This document shows, piece after piece, positions 29,565 through 38,438 of a DNA stretch of 64,000 nt. The notes beneath the pieces are model-generated. The model worked only from the letters and a program-made list of their open reading frames with translations. It ran no database searches and was not told the origin of the DNA. The stretch covers positions 229,209-293,208 of the forward strand of contig NZ_KB905156.1 in the NCBI RefSeq assembly GCF_000378605.1. Reading direction: 5' to 3'. This DNA is from Thioalkalivibrio sp. ALJ21. GTDB taxonomy: Bacteria; Pseudomonadota; Gammaproteobacteria; Ectothiorhodospirales; Ectothiorhodospiraceae. The position numbers and the translations under genes were made by a program. Positions within the stretch are counted from its first letter, which is position 1; each line of letters opens with the position of its first letter.

Positions 29565-30035
29565 TCAGGCGTCGCCGAAAGCCCGGGTCAGTTCGCGTTC
29601 CAGGGCATCCGCGTCGTCGGCACGGCGCAGCGAGGCAATGTTGTCGGGCTGCGAGAGACCGCGAGCCAGCTGCGCCAGCAGGTCCAGGTGCGCACTGGTG
29701 GCCGCTTCGGGCACCAGCAGTGCGATCAGGATATCCACGGGTTCGTGGTCCATGGCATCGAAGTCGACGCCCTGGTCCAGCCGCAGGACCGCGACCCGGG
29801 GGAAATCGAGCTCGGCCAGACGCCCATGCGGGATGGCCACGCCATGCCCCAGACCGGTGGAGCCAAGCTTCTCGCGGGCAGACAGGGCCTCGAAGATGGC
29901 CCCGCTGGCCGGGCCGGCGGACTCCTCGCCGCCGACGGCCAGCAACTCGGCCAGGGTCTCGAGCGCCCGTTTCTGGCTGGAACACTCGGGCTCCAGCCGG
30001 ATACGGTCGCGGGTGATCAGCTCGGCAATGGTCAT
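29565..30035 (-). CDS. ptsN: PTS IIA-like nitrogen regulatory protein PtsN (EIIA-Ntr)
   Basis: 156-residue terminal acceptor of the PtsP–HPr phosphorelay; in relatives its phosphorylation state controls K+ transport and stress responses. The phospho-histidine is in GLGHGVAIPHGRL (near residue 67), and EPVDILIALLVPE is typical of the family. The ATG at 30035 lies four bases after the hpf stop. The N-terminal extension possible from 30071 would overlap hpf and is not family sequence. Confidence 0.95.
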   Translation of the reverse strand: MTIAELITRDRIRLEPECSSQKRALETLAELLAVGGEESAGPASGAIFEALSAREKLGSTGLGHGVAIPHGRLAELDFPRVAVLRLDQGVDFDAMDHEPVDILIALLVPEAATSAHLDLLAQLARGLSQPDNIASLRRADDADALERELTRAFGDA

Positions 30036-30039
30036 TGCG

Positions 30040-30378
30040 TTACAGGGCCTGTTCGCGGTTGCGCTGGGCACCCTCGGCGCGGTGATGGTCCTTGACCTTT
30101 TCCTTGTGCTTGATCAGCTGGCGATCCACCTTGTCGATCAGCCCATCGATCGCCGCATACATATCCTCATGACTGGCTTCAGCGTGGATGTGATTGCCGC
30201 TGACCTGGAGATTGGCCTCCGCCTTGTTGTTCAGGTTCTGGTTTTTCTCGTGGGTCAGCACCACATGCACGTCGATCACTTTGTCAAAGTGGCGCTCCAG
30301 CTTGGCGAACTTTTCGTTCACGTAGTCGCGCAGGGCATCGGTGATATCGACGTGATGGCCGGTCAGGTTGATCTGCAT
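30040..30378 (-). CDS. hpf: Ribosome hibernation promoting factor, short form
   Basis: 112-residue HPF/YfiA-type protein that binds the 30S decoding site and helps form inactive ribosome dimers in stationary phase. MQINLTGHHVDITDALRDYV begins the beta-alpha-beta fold; NHIHAEASHEDMYAAIDGLI is the family core, and the C-terminus is basic. It lacks the long-HPF dimerisation domain. The gene lies two bases after rpoN and four before ptsN, the usual gammaproteobacterial order. Confidence 0.94.
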   Translation of the reverse strand: MQINLTGHHVDITDALRDYVNEKFAKLERHFDKVIDVHVVLTHEKNQNLNNKAEANLQVSGNHIHAEASHEDMYAAIDGLIDKVDRQLIKHKEKVKDHHRAEGAQRNREQAL

Positions 30379-30380
30379 GG

Positions 30381-31874
30381 TCAGGCTCCTTTCTGCTTGG
30401 TTCCGCTGGGCATGCTCGCCATCTGCCGGCGTTCGCTGGAAGACGGTATGTGCATGGCCTCGCGGTACTTGGCCACGGTGCGTCGGGCCACATTAATGCC
30501 CCGATCCGACAGGATCTGGGCCAGTTTTGCATCACTCAGTGGCTTGTTCGGGGTCTCGCCACCAATCAATTCCCGAATCATGGCACGGATCGCGGTCGCC
30601 GAGCATTCGCCGCCGTCGGCCGTCCCTACATGACTGGAAAAGAAGTACTTGAACTCGAATACCCCACGCGGGGTGTGCATGTATTTCTGAGTAGTCACCC
30701 GCGAGATGGTCGATTCGTGCATCTCCAGGGCCTCGGCGATATCGCGCAGGATCAACGGCTGCATCGCGACCTCGCCATGTTCCAGAAACCCCTGCTGGCG
30801 TTCGACGATGGCCTGGGCCACCCGCAGGAGGGTGTCGTTCCGGCTGTGCAGGCTCTTCAGAAACCAGCGCGCCTCCTGCAGCTGATCGCGCATGAACGCG
30901 CTGTCGCGCGCATCGGAGACCTGCCGCACCATGCCCGCATAGAGATCGTTGATGCGAATGCGCGGGGCAATCTCCGGATTCAGGTCCACGCGCCAGCCAT
31001 CGCGGTCATGGCGGACATAGACATCCGGCACGACGTATTCCGAAGTGGACTCGCTGATCTGGGCACCGGGCCGCGGGTTCAGGGTGCGGATCAGGTCCAG
31101 CGCCCGCGCCAGCTCGTCCGGGTCGCGCACCCCGGTCTGGCGCTGCAGGGCCCGGTAGTCCCGCTTGGCCAGGCTCTCCATGCCGTTCTCCAGGATGGCT
31201 CGGGCCGCATCGCGCGCCGGGGCATCCGGCGCCAGATGGCGCAGCTGGATCTCCAGGCACTCGCGCAGGTCCCGCGCACCGACGCCCAGCGGGTCGCACT
31301 GCTGAATCCAGTGCAGCACCGCCTCGACCTCGTCGACCCCCACAGGCTCGTCCTCGCCCTGGCTGATCATCTCTGCCAGCGCCTCGAGGTCGCCGTCCAG
31401 GTAGCCGTCCGGGCTGATCGCGTCGATCAGCGCCGCGCCGATGCGCTGGTCGCGTGGAGTCAGGTGGCTCAGATGCAGCTGCCAGAGCAGGTGGTCCTGC
31501 AGGCCCTCGTCCTCGCCGTCGGAGGTATTCTCGAGCGGATCGCGATCATCCAGGCCGCGCGGGCTCGGGGCGGGCTCGTAGATGTCGTCCCAGCGGCTAT
31601 CGGTACTCAACTCCTCGGGGATCACGTCATCGCCAGCCGTGTCGGATTGCATGCGATCCCCGTCGACCCGTTCACCCCCTTCCTCCGGACGCTCGAGCGG
31701 GGCCTCCTCGCCCTCGTCCTCCACCTGCTCGAGCATGGGGTTGCTTTCCAGCGCCTGCTGGATCTCCGCCTGCAACTCCAGCGTGGAAAGCTGCAGCAGA
31801 CGGATCGCCTGCTGCAGCTGCGGGGTCATCGTCAGCGTCTGCCCCAGCTGCAGATTGAGCCCGGGCTTCAGCAT
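30381..31874 (-). CDS. rpoN: RNA polymerase sigma-54 factor
   Basis: 497-residue sigma-54, which directs RNA polymerase to -24/-12 promoters with activator ATPases. Region I at the N-terminus is glutamine/leucine rich (LGQTLTMTPQLQQAIRLLQ). Region II (about 50–120) is acidic. The core-binding and helix-turn-helix parts follow, and the RpoN box ARRTVAKYRE lies near residue 470. It heads the rpoN-hpf-ptsN cluster; 73 bases separate it from lptB, holding a palindrome. Confidence 0.97.
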   Translation of the reverse strand: MLKPGLNLQLGQTLTMTPQLQQAIRLLQLSTLELQAEIQQALESNPMLEQVEDEGEEAPLERPEEGGERVDGDRMQSDTAGDDVIPEELSTDSRWDDIYEPAPSPRGLDDRDPLENTSDGEDEGLQDHLLWQLHLSHLTPRDQRIGAALIDAISPDGYLDGDLEALAEMISQGEDEPVGVDEVEAVLHWIQQCDPLGVGARDLRECLEIQLRHLAPDAPARDAARAILENGMESLAKRDYRALQRQTGVRDPDELARALDLIRTLNPRPGAQISESTSEYVVPDVYVRHDRDGWRVDLNPEIAPRIRINDLYAGMVRQVSDARDSAFMRDQLQEARWFLKSLHSRNDTLLRVAQAIVERQQGFLEHGEVAMQPLILRDIAEALEMHESTISRVTTQKYMHTPRGVFEFKYFFSSHVGTADGGECSATAIRAMIRELIGGETPNKPLSDAKLAQILSDRGINVARRTVAKYREAMHIPSSSERRQMASMPSGTKQKGA

Positions 31875-31899
31875 CGCGGTTTGAGGTCCATCGTGACCA

Positions 31900-31914
31900 T
31901 TAAGATCATCTTAA
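31900..31914. promoter_or_regulatory. AT-rich palindrome upstream of rpoN
   Basis: TTAAGATCATCTTAA is a near-perfect dyad (TTAAGAT/ATCTTAA around a central C) in the 73-base gap between lptB and rpoN, 26 bases before the rpoN start. It stands out against the GC-rich surroundings and may be a promoter element or operator. No partner regulator can be named. Confidence 0.4.
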
Positions 31915-31947
31915 AAGGACTCGTCGAGACATGCCCAAAGGAAGTAC

Positions 31948-32730
31948 TCACAGCCGAAAGTTTTCGCCGAGATACACGCGGCGTACCTGGGGGTCGTCCA
32001 GCAGCTCCTGGGGAGTACCCGCGCTCAGGATGCGGCCCTCACTAAGAATATAGGCCCTGTCGCAGATTCCGAGAGTCTCGCGCACGTTGTGGTCGGAAAT
32101 CAGCACACCGATCCCGCGCTGGGCCAGATGCCCAATCACCGCCTGGATATCGCCCACGGAAATCGGGTCCACGCCGGCGAACGGCTCGTCCAGGCAGATA
32201 AAGCGCGGGTCACCGGCCAGCGCCCGCGCGATCTCGGCACGGCGGCGCTCGCCCCCGGACAGGGCAATCCCCGGGCTGTGGCGCACGGTCTCCAGCTGGA
32301 ACTCTTCAATCAGGGCATCGCCGATGCGGCGACGCTCGTGGCGATCGAGCTCCCGCCGCAACTCCAGCACCGCCTGCAGGTTGTCCCACACACTCAGCCG
32401 CCGGAAGATCGAGGCCTCCTGTGGCAGGTAGCCCAGCCCGGCCCGGGCGCGTGAATGAATCGGGGCCCGGGTGATGTCCCGGTCACCCAGCGTGATGCGG
32501 CCGCGGTTGGGCCGGATCAGGCCGACCAGGCTGTAGAAGCAGGTGGTCTTGCCCGCCCCGTTCGGGCCCAGCAGGCCCACGACCTCGCCCGGTGCCAGAT
32601 CGACGTCGACACGATCCAGCACCGTACGCTTGCCATAGCGCTTGGTCAGCTCGCGTCCGGTCAGATATCCGGCCATCAGCGCAGATTCGCCACCGGCCGC
32701 TGCGGGCGCGCTGGTGTCAAGCTCGGTCAT
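31948..32730 (-). CDS. lptB: LPS export ABC ATPase LptB
   Basis: Cytoplasmic ATPase of the LptB2FGC extractor that pulls LPS from the inner membrane. 260 residues with Walker [19 protein letters not shown] (near residue 53), Q-loop [17 protein letters not shown], signature [15 protein letters not shown], Walker [14 protein letters not shown] and switch histidine ISDHNV. The ATG overlaps the lptA stop as ATGA. The first 18 residues are extra relative to E. coli; an internal ATG at 32676 is an alternative start. lptF/lptG are not in the window. Confidence 0.96.
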   Translation of the reverse strand: MTELDTSAPAAAGGESALMAGYLTGRELTKRYGKRTVLDRVDVDLAPGEVVGLLGPNGAGKTTCFYSLVGLIRPNRGRITLGDRDITRAPIHSRARAGLGYLPQEASIFRRLSVWDNLQAVLELRRELDRHERRRIGDALIEEFQLETVRHSPGIALSGGERRRAEIARALAGDPRFICLDEPFAGVDPISVGDIQAVIGHLAQRGIGVLISDHNVRETLGICDRAYILSEGRILSAGTPQELLDDPQVRRVYLGENFRL

Positions 32731-33251
32731 TCGTCGTCTTCGCGGGGCTGTATCGTGATACGTACACGCTCGTCATCCGTCTCGCCACGCTCGGCCTCGA
32801 TCACATCCGTCTCCAGGTCGTAGACGATGCGCTTGCCGCGCGCCTCCTCGGCTGCCGTGACCACATGCGCCTGGTCGGTCAGGATCACCCGGTCCTCGTT
32901 CAGCAGGTAGTCGATGCGCAGCGCGGTGGCGATGCGCATCTCGCCCGTCTCCGGGTCCGGGGACTCCAGCCGCGCGGGCTCGCCGTGGGCCTCCATCTCG
33001 TAAGGGCGTCGATCGCGGCTGCGCACATAGACCTTGTCGGCCTCCAGTGTCATGTCCCCGCGAATCACCACCACATCACCGGTATAAGTGCTTACGCCCC
33101 GCCGGTCGTCCATCTCCGCACGATCGGCGGTAATCTCCACCGGCAGGGGCTGCTGCTGGGCAATGACCGGCGCGGCCAGCAGCAACAAGGCACTGCCCAG
33201 CAGCACGGGCCATCCGGCCCGGGCGAGCGACGACCCACCACGTTCAGTCAT
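32727..33251 (-). CDS. lptA: Periplasmic LPS-transport protein LptA
   Basis: 174-residue periplasmic bridge protein; its beta-jellyroll units line up LptC with LptD so LPS can cross the periplasm. A signal peptide is visible (about residues 1–32, [20 protein letters not shown]). The OstA-like core follows, starting [20 protein letters not shown], then [19 protein letters not shown]. The start at 33251 has a strong AGGAGGAAG site and lies inside the last codons of lptC. The C-terminus is strongly acidic. Confidence 0.94.
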   Translation of the reverse strand: MTERGGSSLARAGWPVLLGSALLLLAAPVIAQQQPLPVEITADRAEMDDRRGVSTYTGDVVVIRGDMTLEADKVYVRSRDRRPYEMEAHGEPARLESPDPETGEMRIATALRIDYLLNEDRVILTDQAHVVTAAEEARGKRIVYDLETDVIEAERGETDDERVRITIQPREDDE

Positions 33252-33807
33252 TTGCGGCTTCCTCCTCGCCCGACTCGCTGTAGAGCGTGTACACGTCATG
33301 GAACAGCTCTATGGTATCCCCTCGCGAGTCGACGCGCAGACCCGTACCCCGCTGGAAAAGGCCGGGCTGCTCCAGCGTCGACAGGGCATCGGAGGTGGCG
33401 ATCATGGTGTCGGTCGCCACCGTCACATCGGCGGATTCAATCACCGTGCGTACGCGCTCGTCACGCTCGGGCTGCACCCCCCGCGTGGGGCCGATCAGGT
33501 CCAGGATCTCGTCCATCGGCCGGTGCAGCGCCTCGGGCGCGGTCCAGTGCCATTCGATACCGCCGGCGTCAAAGATATCCAGGTCGGGGTCGTCGATCAG
33601 CTGCGGCCCGTCGCGACCAAACTCGCGCAGCCGTGTCCCGCGCAGGCGGTGGCTCAGTTCGCCGTCCTCGCCGGTCGCGTGCAGCGTGAAGCCCTCGATC
33701 TCCAGCGTCACCTCGCCCTCCGGCTCGTGCTCGCTGGCCACAGCGCCGGCCACCAGCGCCGCCATTGGCACCAGGAGCAGCGCCGTCAGTCCGGCCACCC
33801 ACTTCAT
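33244..33807 (-). CDS. lptC: LPS export protein LptC
   Basis: 187-residue bitopic inner-membrane protein that takes LPS from LptB2FG and hands it to LptA. One N-terminal membrane segment (about 3–25) precedes the periplasmic jellyroll (TLEIEGFTLHATGEDGELSHRLRG, FDAGGIEWHWTAPEA, VIESADVTVATDTMIATSDA). Similarity to E. coli LptC is weak in the middle, as usual. The ATG overlaps the kdsC stop (ATGA), and the C-terminus overlaps lptA. Confidence 0.9.
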   Translation of the reverse strand: MKWVAGLTALLLVPMAALVAGAVASEHEPEGEVTLEIEGFTLHATGEDGELSHRLRGTRLREFGRDGPQLIDDPDLDIFDAGGIEWHWTAPEALHRPMDEILDLIGPTRGVQPERDERVRTVIESADVTVATDTMIATSDALSTLEQPGLFQRGTGLRVDSRGDTIELFHDVYTLYSESGEEEAAND

Positions 33808-34343
33808 CCGTCGACATACTCCGCGAACAGGGCCTCCAGGCGCCCCTGGGCCGCCAGCAGGCCCTCGCAGACCTCGCGCACCGCGCCGCGCCCGCCAGGG
33901 GCCTGCGTGACCCAGTGGGCATGCTGCAATACCAGCGGGTGGGAATCCGCCACGGCGATGCCCAGCCCCACACGGCGCATCGCCGGCAGATCGACGATGT
34001 CGTCGCCCATAAAAGCGGCGTCCTCGGGCGCATGCCCGGTCTGCTCCAGCAACTCGCCCAGCGCGGCCCCCTTGTCGCGCCGCCCCTGCACCAGATGCTG
34101 CACACCCAGATCCCGCATGCGGTGCTCGACGACTCCGGAGGTGCGCCCGGTCAGGATCGCGACCTCCAGCCCCCCGTCCAGCGCCAGGCGGATGCCGTGC
34201 CCGTCGCGCGAATGAAAGGCCTTGTACTGCTCGCCGGCATCTCCCATGAACAGGCTGCCATCGGTCAGCACGCCGTCGACATCCAGGATCAGCAGACGCA
34301 CCGCCGCCTGGCGGCTGTGCAGGGCCTCGTCGTGACGGTCCAT
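33804..34343 (-). CDS. kdsC: 3-deoxy-D-manno-octulosonate 8-phosphate phosphatase
   Basis: Removes phosphate from Kdo-8-phosphate, giving Kdo for the LPS inner core. 179-residue cap-less HAD phosphatase (C0 class, tetramer). Motif I is LILDVDGVLTDGSLF near residue 19; motif II is ILTGRTSG; the lysine is in GRRDKGAAL; motif III is FMGDDIVDLPAMRRVG. It overlaps kdsD by one base upstream and lptC downstream, keeping Kdo synthesis and LPS export genes in one transcript. Confidence 0.95.
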   Translation of the reverse strand: MDRHDEALHSRQAAVRLLILDVDGVLTDGSLFMGDAGEQYKAFHSRDGHGIRLALDGGLEVAILTGRTSGVVEHRMRDLGVQHLVQGRRDKGAALGELLEQTGHAPEDAAFMGDDIVDLPAMRRVGLGIAVADSHPLVLQHAHWVTQAPGGRGAVREVCEGLLAAQGRLEALFAEYVDG

Positions 34344-35320
34344 CAGGCCACCCCCGCGCGCAGCAGGTCGTGCATGTTCAGCACCCCGACCAGCCGCTGG
34401 TCGTCATCCACCACCGGCAGGGCATTGATGCGCTTGCTCTCCATGGTCTCCAGCGCCTCTACGGCCAGCCACTGCGGACGGGCGGCATGCCCGCCCCGCG
34501 TCATCACCTGGCCGATGGTCAGCGCCTCCAGGCTTTCGCCACGATCCAGCGTGCGCCGGAGGTCGCCATCGGTAAACACACCGAGGATATGCGCCTCGGG
34601 ATCGGCGACGATCACCAGCCCCAGCCCCTTGCGCGTAATCTCGAACAGGGCGTCCTTCAGCGGGGCCTCGGGACCCACGCGCGGGATCGCGTCACCGGTA
34701 TGCATGATGTCCGCGACATGGACCAGCAACCGCCGCCCCAGTCGGCCGCCGGGATGCGAGCGGGCAAAATCGTCCGCGGTAAAGCCGCGCGCATCCAGCA
34801 CCGCGACCGCCAGGGCATCGCTCATCGCCAGCGCGGCCGTGGTGCTGGAGGTCGGGGCCAGGCCCAGCGGGCAGGCCTCGCGCTCGACCGAGACATCCAG
34901 GTGCACAGTGGCATCCTGCCCCAGCCGCGACCCGGGGTTGCCGGTCAGCGCGATCAGCGGTACGTCCAGCCGCCGGATCAGCGGCAGGATGGTCAGCAGC
35001 TCGTCGGTCTCGCCGGAATTGGACAGGGCGATCACCACGTCGTCACGGGTGATCATGCCAAGGTCGCCGTGGCTGGCCTCGCCGGGGTGGACGAAAAACG
35101 CCGGGGTCCCGGTGGAGGCCAGGGTGGCCGCCAGCTTGGAGCCGATATGGCCGGACTTGCCCATACCGGTCACCACGACCCGGCCGCGGCACTCGAGGAT
35201 GTGGCGACAGGCCTCCAGGAACGCATCGTCCACGCGGTCGGCCAGCCGGCGCACGGCCTCGGCCTCGTTGTTGAGGACCGCCAGGGCCAGCTTGCGGGTG
35301 GTATCAGGATTGAAATTCAT
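34343..35320 (-). CDS. kdsD: Arabinose-5-phosphate isomerase (SIS plus CBS domains)
   Basis: Converts ribulose-5-phosphate to arabinose-5-phosphate, the Kdo precursor. 325 residues: an SIS sugar-isomerase domain (about 30–175) with VVVTGMGKSGHIGSKLAATL, HPGEASHGDLGMI and ALSNSGETDELL, followed by two CBS modules (about 200–325) of regulatory type. The ATG overlaps the last codon of the exchanger gene. The order exchanger–kdsD–kdsC–lptC–lptA–lptB equals the E. coli yrbG–kdsD cluster. Confidence 0.96.
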   Translation of the reverse strand: MNFNPDTTRKLALAVLNNEAEAVRRLADRVDDAFLEACRHILECRGRVVVTGMGKSGHIGSKLAATLASTGTPAFFVHPGEASHGDLGMITRDDVVIALSNSGETDELLTILPLIRRLDVPLIALTGNPGSRLGQDATVHLDVSVEREACPLGLAPTSSTTAALAMSDALAVAVLDARGFTADDFARSHPGGRLGRRLLVHVADIMHTGDAIPRVGPEAPLKDALFEITRKGLGLVIVADPEAHILGVFTDGDLRRTLDRGESLEALTIGQVMTRGGHAARPQWLAVEALETMESKRINALPVVDDDQRLVGVLNMHDLLRAGVA

Positions 35321-36294
35321 GCGGTTGCCGTCATTGCGAGATGGACAAGGTAGCCCGCGAACACCGCGAGCAGAAGCCCCCCCTGCCAGCGCCGCAGCCG
35401 GCTGCCACGCGCCAGGGCAAAGATGAACAGCGCGGCGGTCATGCCGAGCATGATCGGGTAGTCGCGTACCAGCACCTCGGGCTCGATCGCCAGCGGTGCA
35501 ATCAGCGCGGGGACTGCCAGCACGGCCAGCAGGTTGAACAGATTGGAACCGATCACGTTGCCGATCGCCAATCCCGCCTCGCGGCGAAAGGCCGCCACCA
35601 GGGAGGTCGCCAGTTCCGGCAGGCTGGTCCCGATCGCCACGATGGTCAGGCCGATCACCAGGTCACTGATGCCCAGCTGCTCCGCAATCCCCACCGCGCC
35701 CCAGACCACCAGCTGGCTGCTGGCAATCAGCAGCGCCAGACCAAGGCCCAGCCAGGCCAGGGCGCGACCGGTAGAGGTGGTCGCCGGGATAGCCTCGACC
35801 ATGCCGCGCACCTCTTCAGGCGCCTCGGCCGGGTCCAGCGCCTGCGCACGCCGCGCGATATGGATCACCCAGGCGGTCACCAGCAGCAACCCCGCAATCA
35901 GAAGCCCGCCTTCTAGGCGGCCCAGCTCGCCGTCCAGCAGCAGAAACAGGACCGCCAGGCTGACCACCATCAGGATTGGCAGCTCGCGGCGCACCAGGCC
36001 GTGCCCGATCACGAGCGGCGCTACCAGCGCCGCCATCGCCAGCACCAGTCCGATGTTCGCGATATTCGAGCCGATCGCGTTGCCCACCGCGAGCCCCGGG
36101 TTGCCCTGCAGCGTCGCCAGAACGGACACGACGATCTCCGGTGCCGAGGTCCCGAAGGCGACAATGGTCAGCCCGACCAGAAGCGCACTCACGCCCACGC
36201 TGCGCGCGAACGCCGAGGCACCGAACACGAAGCGGTCGGCACTCCAGGTCAGCAGTACCAGACCGGCGATGACCGCAATAACGGGAAGGACCAT
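35317..36294 (-). CDS. CaCA-family sodium/calcium exchanger-like protein (YrbG type)
   Basis: 325-residue inner-membrane antiporter with about ten hydrophobic segments. Both alpha repeats are visible: IVAFGTSAPEIVVSVLAT with GNAIGSNIANIGLVL near residue 50, and IVAIGTSLPELATSLVAAF with GNVIGSNLFNLLAVL near residue 225. Acidic residues in these repeats bind the cation. The ATG at 36294 matches the family start; a TTG at 36348 would add 18 polar residues. It leads the kdsD/kdsC/lpt operon as yrbG does in E. coli. Transported ion is inferred from family only. Confidence 0.9.
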   Translation of the reverse strand: MVLPVIAVIAGLVLLTWSADRFVFGASAFARSVGVSALLVGLTIVAFGTSAPEIVVSVLATLQGNPGLAVGNAIGSNIANIGLVLAMAALVAPLVIGHGLVRRELPILMVVSLAVLFLLLDGELGRLEGGLLIAGLLLVTAWVIHIARRAQALDPAEAPEEVRGMVEAIPATTSTGRALAWLGLGLALLIASSQLVVWGAVGIAEQLGISDLVIGLTIVAIGTSLPELATSLVAAFRREAGLAIGNVIGSNLFNLLAVLAVPALIAPLAIEPEVLVRDYPIMLGMTAALFIFALARGSRLRRWQGGLLLAVFAGYLVHLAMTATA

Positions 36295-36397
36295 CAGCGA
36301 GTGCCAGGACCGGAGGTGGGTAGAGCGGGGTGTCTCTTCACCCGCCAATTGTAGCCGATCGCTGTAACCGATCGCCGAGCCCGACCCGCGCGCACCG

Positions 36398-37345
36398 TCA
36401 CCCCCCAGGGATCAGATACCCGGCGATGGCGAACCACAGCGGGAGTGTCACCAGCGACAGCGCCGTCGTCAGCGTGACCGCGGCCGCATACAGGCCGGTA
36501 TCGAGCCGGAAGCGATCACAGAACACGAGCCCCAGGACCATCGCCGGCATCGCCGCCTCGAGCACCGAACCAACCCCGGGCACACCCTCCAGCCCGACCC
36601 ACCAGACCAGACCCAGCGCGAACAACGGTGCGATCAGCAACTGGATGACGGACACCATCACCAGGGGGCGCAGATCGCGGCCGCGGAAACGGTCGAACAC
36701 CAGCGCCAGCCCCAGCGAGAACAGCATCAGTGGGGCGACCGAGTCGGCCAGGAAGCCGAGCCAGGTATCCAGCCAGGTCACCAGCGGCAGGCCAGCCAGG
36801 TTCAGCGCCACGCCCAGGACCGCCGCCCAGATTGAGGGGACGGCGACCAGCCCGCGAATGGCCCCGCCGCCGCCATGCAGCCGGACCGCCTCCGGGTCCC
36901 CGTAACGCCTGGCCAGCAGGATACCCAGCGTCAGCACCAGGGGCAGGCAGGCGAACAGGTCGTACTGGATCGCCACCGCCCGGCCGGCATCACCGAACAG
37001 GCTATCGAGGACAGGGAGCCCCAGGTAGGTGGCATTCGGCCAGGCCGCCGCCAGCAGCATCGCGCCGACCGCCGCGCGTTCCGCCAGGCAGAGCCGGCAG
37101 GCGAGCAGGGTCACGGCCACCATCGCCAGCACGGTCGTGCCGGCCACCAGGGCGATGCGCAGCGAATCGAGCCCCAGGGGGGCGGTCCACAGCACCTGCA
37201 ACACCAGCGCGGGCAGCAGCAGGTAGTAGACCAGGGTGGTGAGCACCCGGCGGGCGGTGTCGGCGTCCAGCCCGCCGGGGCGCAGCAGGCGCCAGACGAC
37301 GCCCGCAACGATGAGCGCCCCCATCTGGGTCATGACCGTCAGCAT
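36398..37345 (-). CDS. AEC (auxin efflux carrier) family transporter
   Basis: 315-residue inner-membrane protein with ten hydrophobic segments in two halves. The family feature AAAWPNATYLGLPVLDSLFG lies near residue 98. PAMVLGLVFCDRFRLD near residue 272 and LPLWFAIAGYLI at the end are also typical. AEC permeases in bacteria export or take up carboxylic acids; the substrate here is unknown. It stands between the kds/lpt cluster and the thioredoxin gene on the same strand, with short gaps. Confidence 0.88.
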   Translation of the reverse strand: MLTVMTQMGALIVAGVVWRLLRPGGLDADTARRVLTTLVYYLLLPALVLQVLWTAPLGLDSLRIALVAGTTVLAMVAVTLLACRLCLAERAAVGAMLLAAAWPNATYLGLPVLDSLFGDAGRAVAIQYDLFACLPLVLTLGILLARRYGDPEAVRLHGGGGAIRGLVAVPSIWAAVLGVALNLAGLPLVTWLDTWLGFLADSVAPLMLFSLGLALVFDRFRGRDLRPLVMVSVIQLLIAPLFALGLVWWVGLEGVPGVGSVLEAAMPAMVLGLVFCDRFRLDTGLYAAAVTLTTALSLVTLPLWFAIAGYLIPGG

Positions 37346-37388
37346 GGGGGCGCTCGTTTAGGACTATAGGTTTCGCGTCAGAAAGTAA

Positions 37389-37772
37389 TCAGGCCTGGCC
37401 AGCCTGCTGCTCCTGCTGCTGGCGTTCGATGTCGGCACGCACCTGGTCCATGTCCAGCTCGCGCACCTTGCCCAGCACCTCGTCCAGTTGCCCGGCGGAC
37501 AGCACGCCCGGCTGGGAGAAGACGATGATTTGCTCGCGGAAGATCATCAGCGTCGGGATGGAACGGATCTGGAACGCCCCGGCGATCCCCTGCTCCTCGT
37601 CGGTGTTCACCTTGGCGAAGACGACGTCGGCATGCTGCTCGGAGGCCGCCTCGAAGGTCGGGGCGAACTGCTGGCACGGGCCGCACCAGGGGGCCCAGAA
37701 GTCCAGAATGACGATGTTGTTGCCGGTGATCGTGGATTCGAACGTATCCTGCGTGAGTTCCTGAACGGCCAT
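37389..37772 (-). CDS. Thioredoxin-family protein
   Basis: 127-residue cytosolic thioredoxin. The redox centre is FWAPWCGPCQQFAP near residue 28–41; the cis-proline is in IRSIPTLMIFREQIIVFSQPG near residue 75. After the normal fold (about residue 108) there is a glutamine-rich tail (RQQQEQQAGQA). No signal sequence. The tail and the missing final helix residues make it look like an accessory thioredoxin rather than the main TrxA. It lies between the AEC permease and a LON-domain gene on the same strand. Confidence 0.9.
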   Translation of the reverse strand: MAVQELTQDTFESTITGNNIVILDFWAPWCGPCQQFAPTFEAASEQHADVVFAKVNTDEEQGIAGAFQIRSIPTLMIFREQIIVFSQPGVLSAGQLDEVLGKVRELDMDQVRADIERQQQEQQAGQA

Positions 37773-37829
37773 GATGGCGAGCTCCAGTCAAAGTGTGTGG
37801 CGAAACCTTAACAGCCCCGCCGCAGGGTT

Positions 37830-38438
37830 TCAGGATTTCGATGCCGCGAGCATGGCCGCTCGCAGGCGCTCCAGGCGCTCGATCGGGTCGTCCGCCTCCA
37901 GCAACTGCTGCTTGACCTCGAGATCGATCGGTAGCAGCTCCGTCAGCCGCCCGACCACCCAGGAGGAATCGTCGAACCGCCGCTCCAGGTGTGACCAGGG
38001 CGTGCCGAGCTGGTCCAGCAGCCGCTCGAGCAGATCCGCCAGCGATGCATAATCCACCGGCAGGCTGACATCGGGGCGCTCCTGCAACGGCTCGACCTCC
38101 GCCAGCCAGAGCCCGTCCTCGGCCCGGCGCGGATTGTGGAGCTGGTGGCGGCGCTCGCCCTTGACCAGGATCCCGAGCAGGCCGTCCGGCCGCTGGTCCC
38201 AGTCGACGATCGCGACCTCGGTCCCGATCGGGTGGAAGCCGACCGAAGGGTCCGTCTCGGCGTCCGGGCGGGGCGCCCCGGACTCGGTATCGGGTTCGAT
38301 GGCGACGATCACGAAGCGACCATCCTCGCGCAGGCAGCGGCGCACCATGTCGAGATAGCGCGTCTCGAAGATCCGCAGCGGCAGCAGCCCCTCCGGGAAC
38401 AGCACCGTATTCAGCGGGAACAGTGGCAGGGTCGTCAT
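37830..38438 (-). CDS. LON peptidase substrate-binding domain protein
   Basis: 202-residue stand-alone Lon N-terminal domain. [22 protein letters not shown] at the start and [18 protein letters not shown] follow the family, then [20 protein letters not shown]. There is no ATPase or protease domain, so it cannot degrade proteins itself; its role is unknown, possibly substrate binding. The ATG overlaps the ubiX stop (ATGA). Confidence 0.9.
   Translation of the reverse strand: MTTLPLFPLNTVLFPEGLLPLRIFETRYLDMVRRCLREDGRFVIVAIEPDTESGAPRPDAETDPSVGFHPIGTEVAIVDWDQRPDGLLGILVKGERRHQLHNPRRAEDGLWLAEVEPLQERPDVSLPVDYASLADLLERLLDQLGTPWSHLERRFDDSSWVVGRLTELLPIDLEVKQQLLEADDPIERLERLRAAMLAASKS

Noticed and set aside
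27614-30016. An 800-codon plus-strand open frame opposite rapZ, hprK and ptsN
   Set aside because: Antisense to conserved genes with intact motifs; composition is that of a reversed frame.
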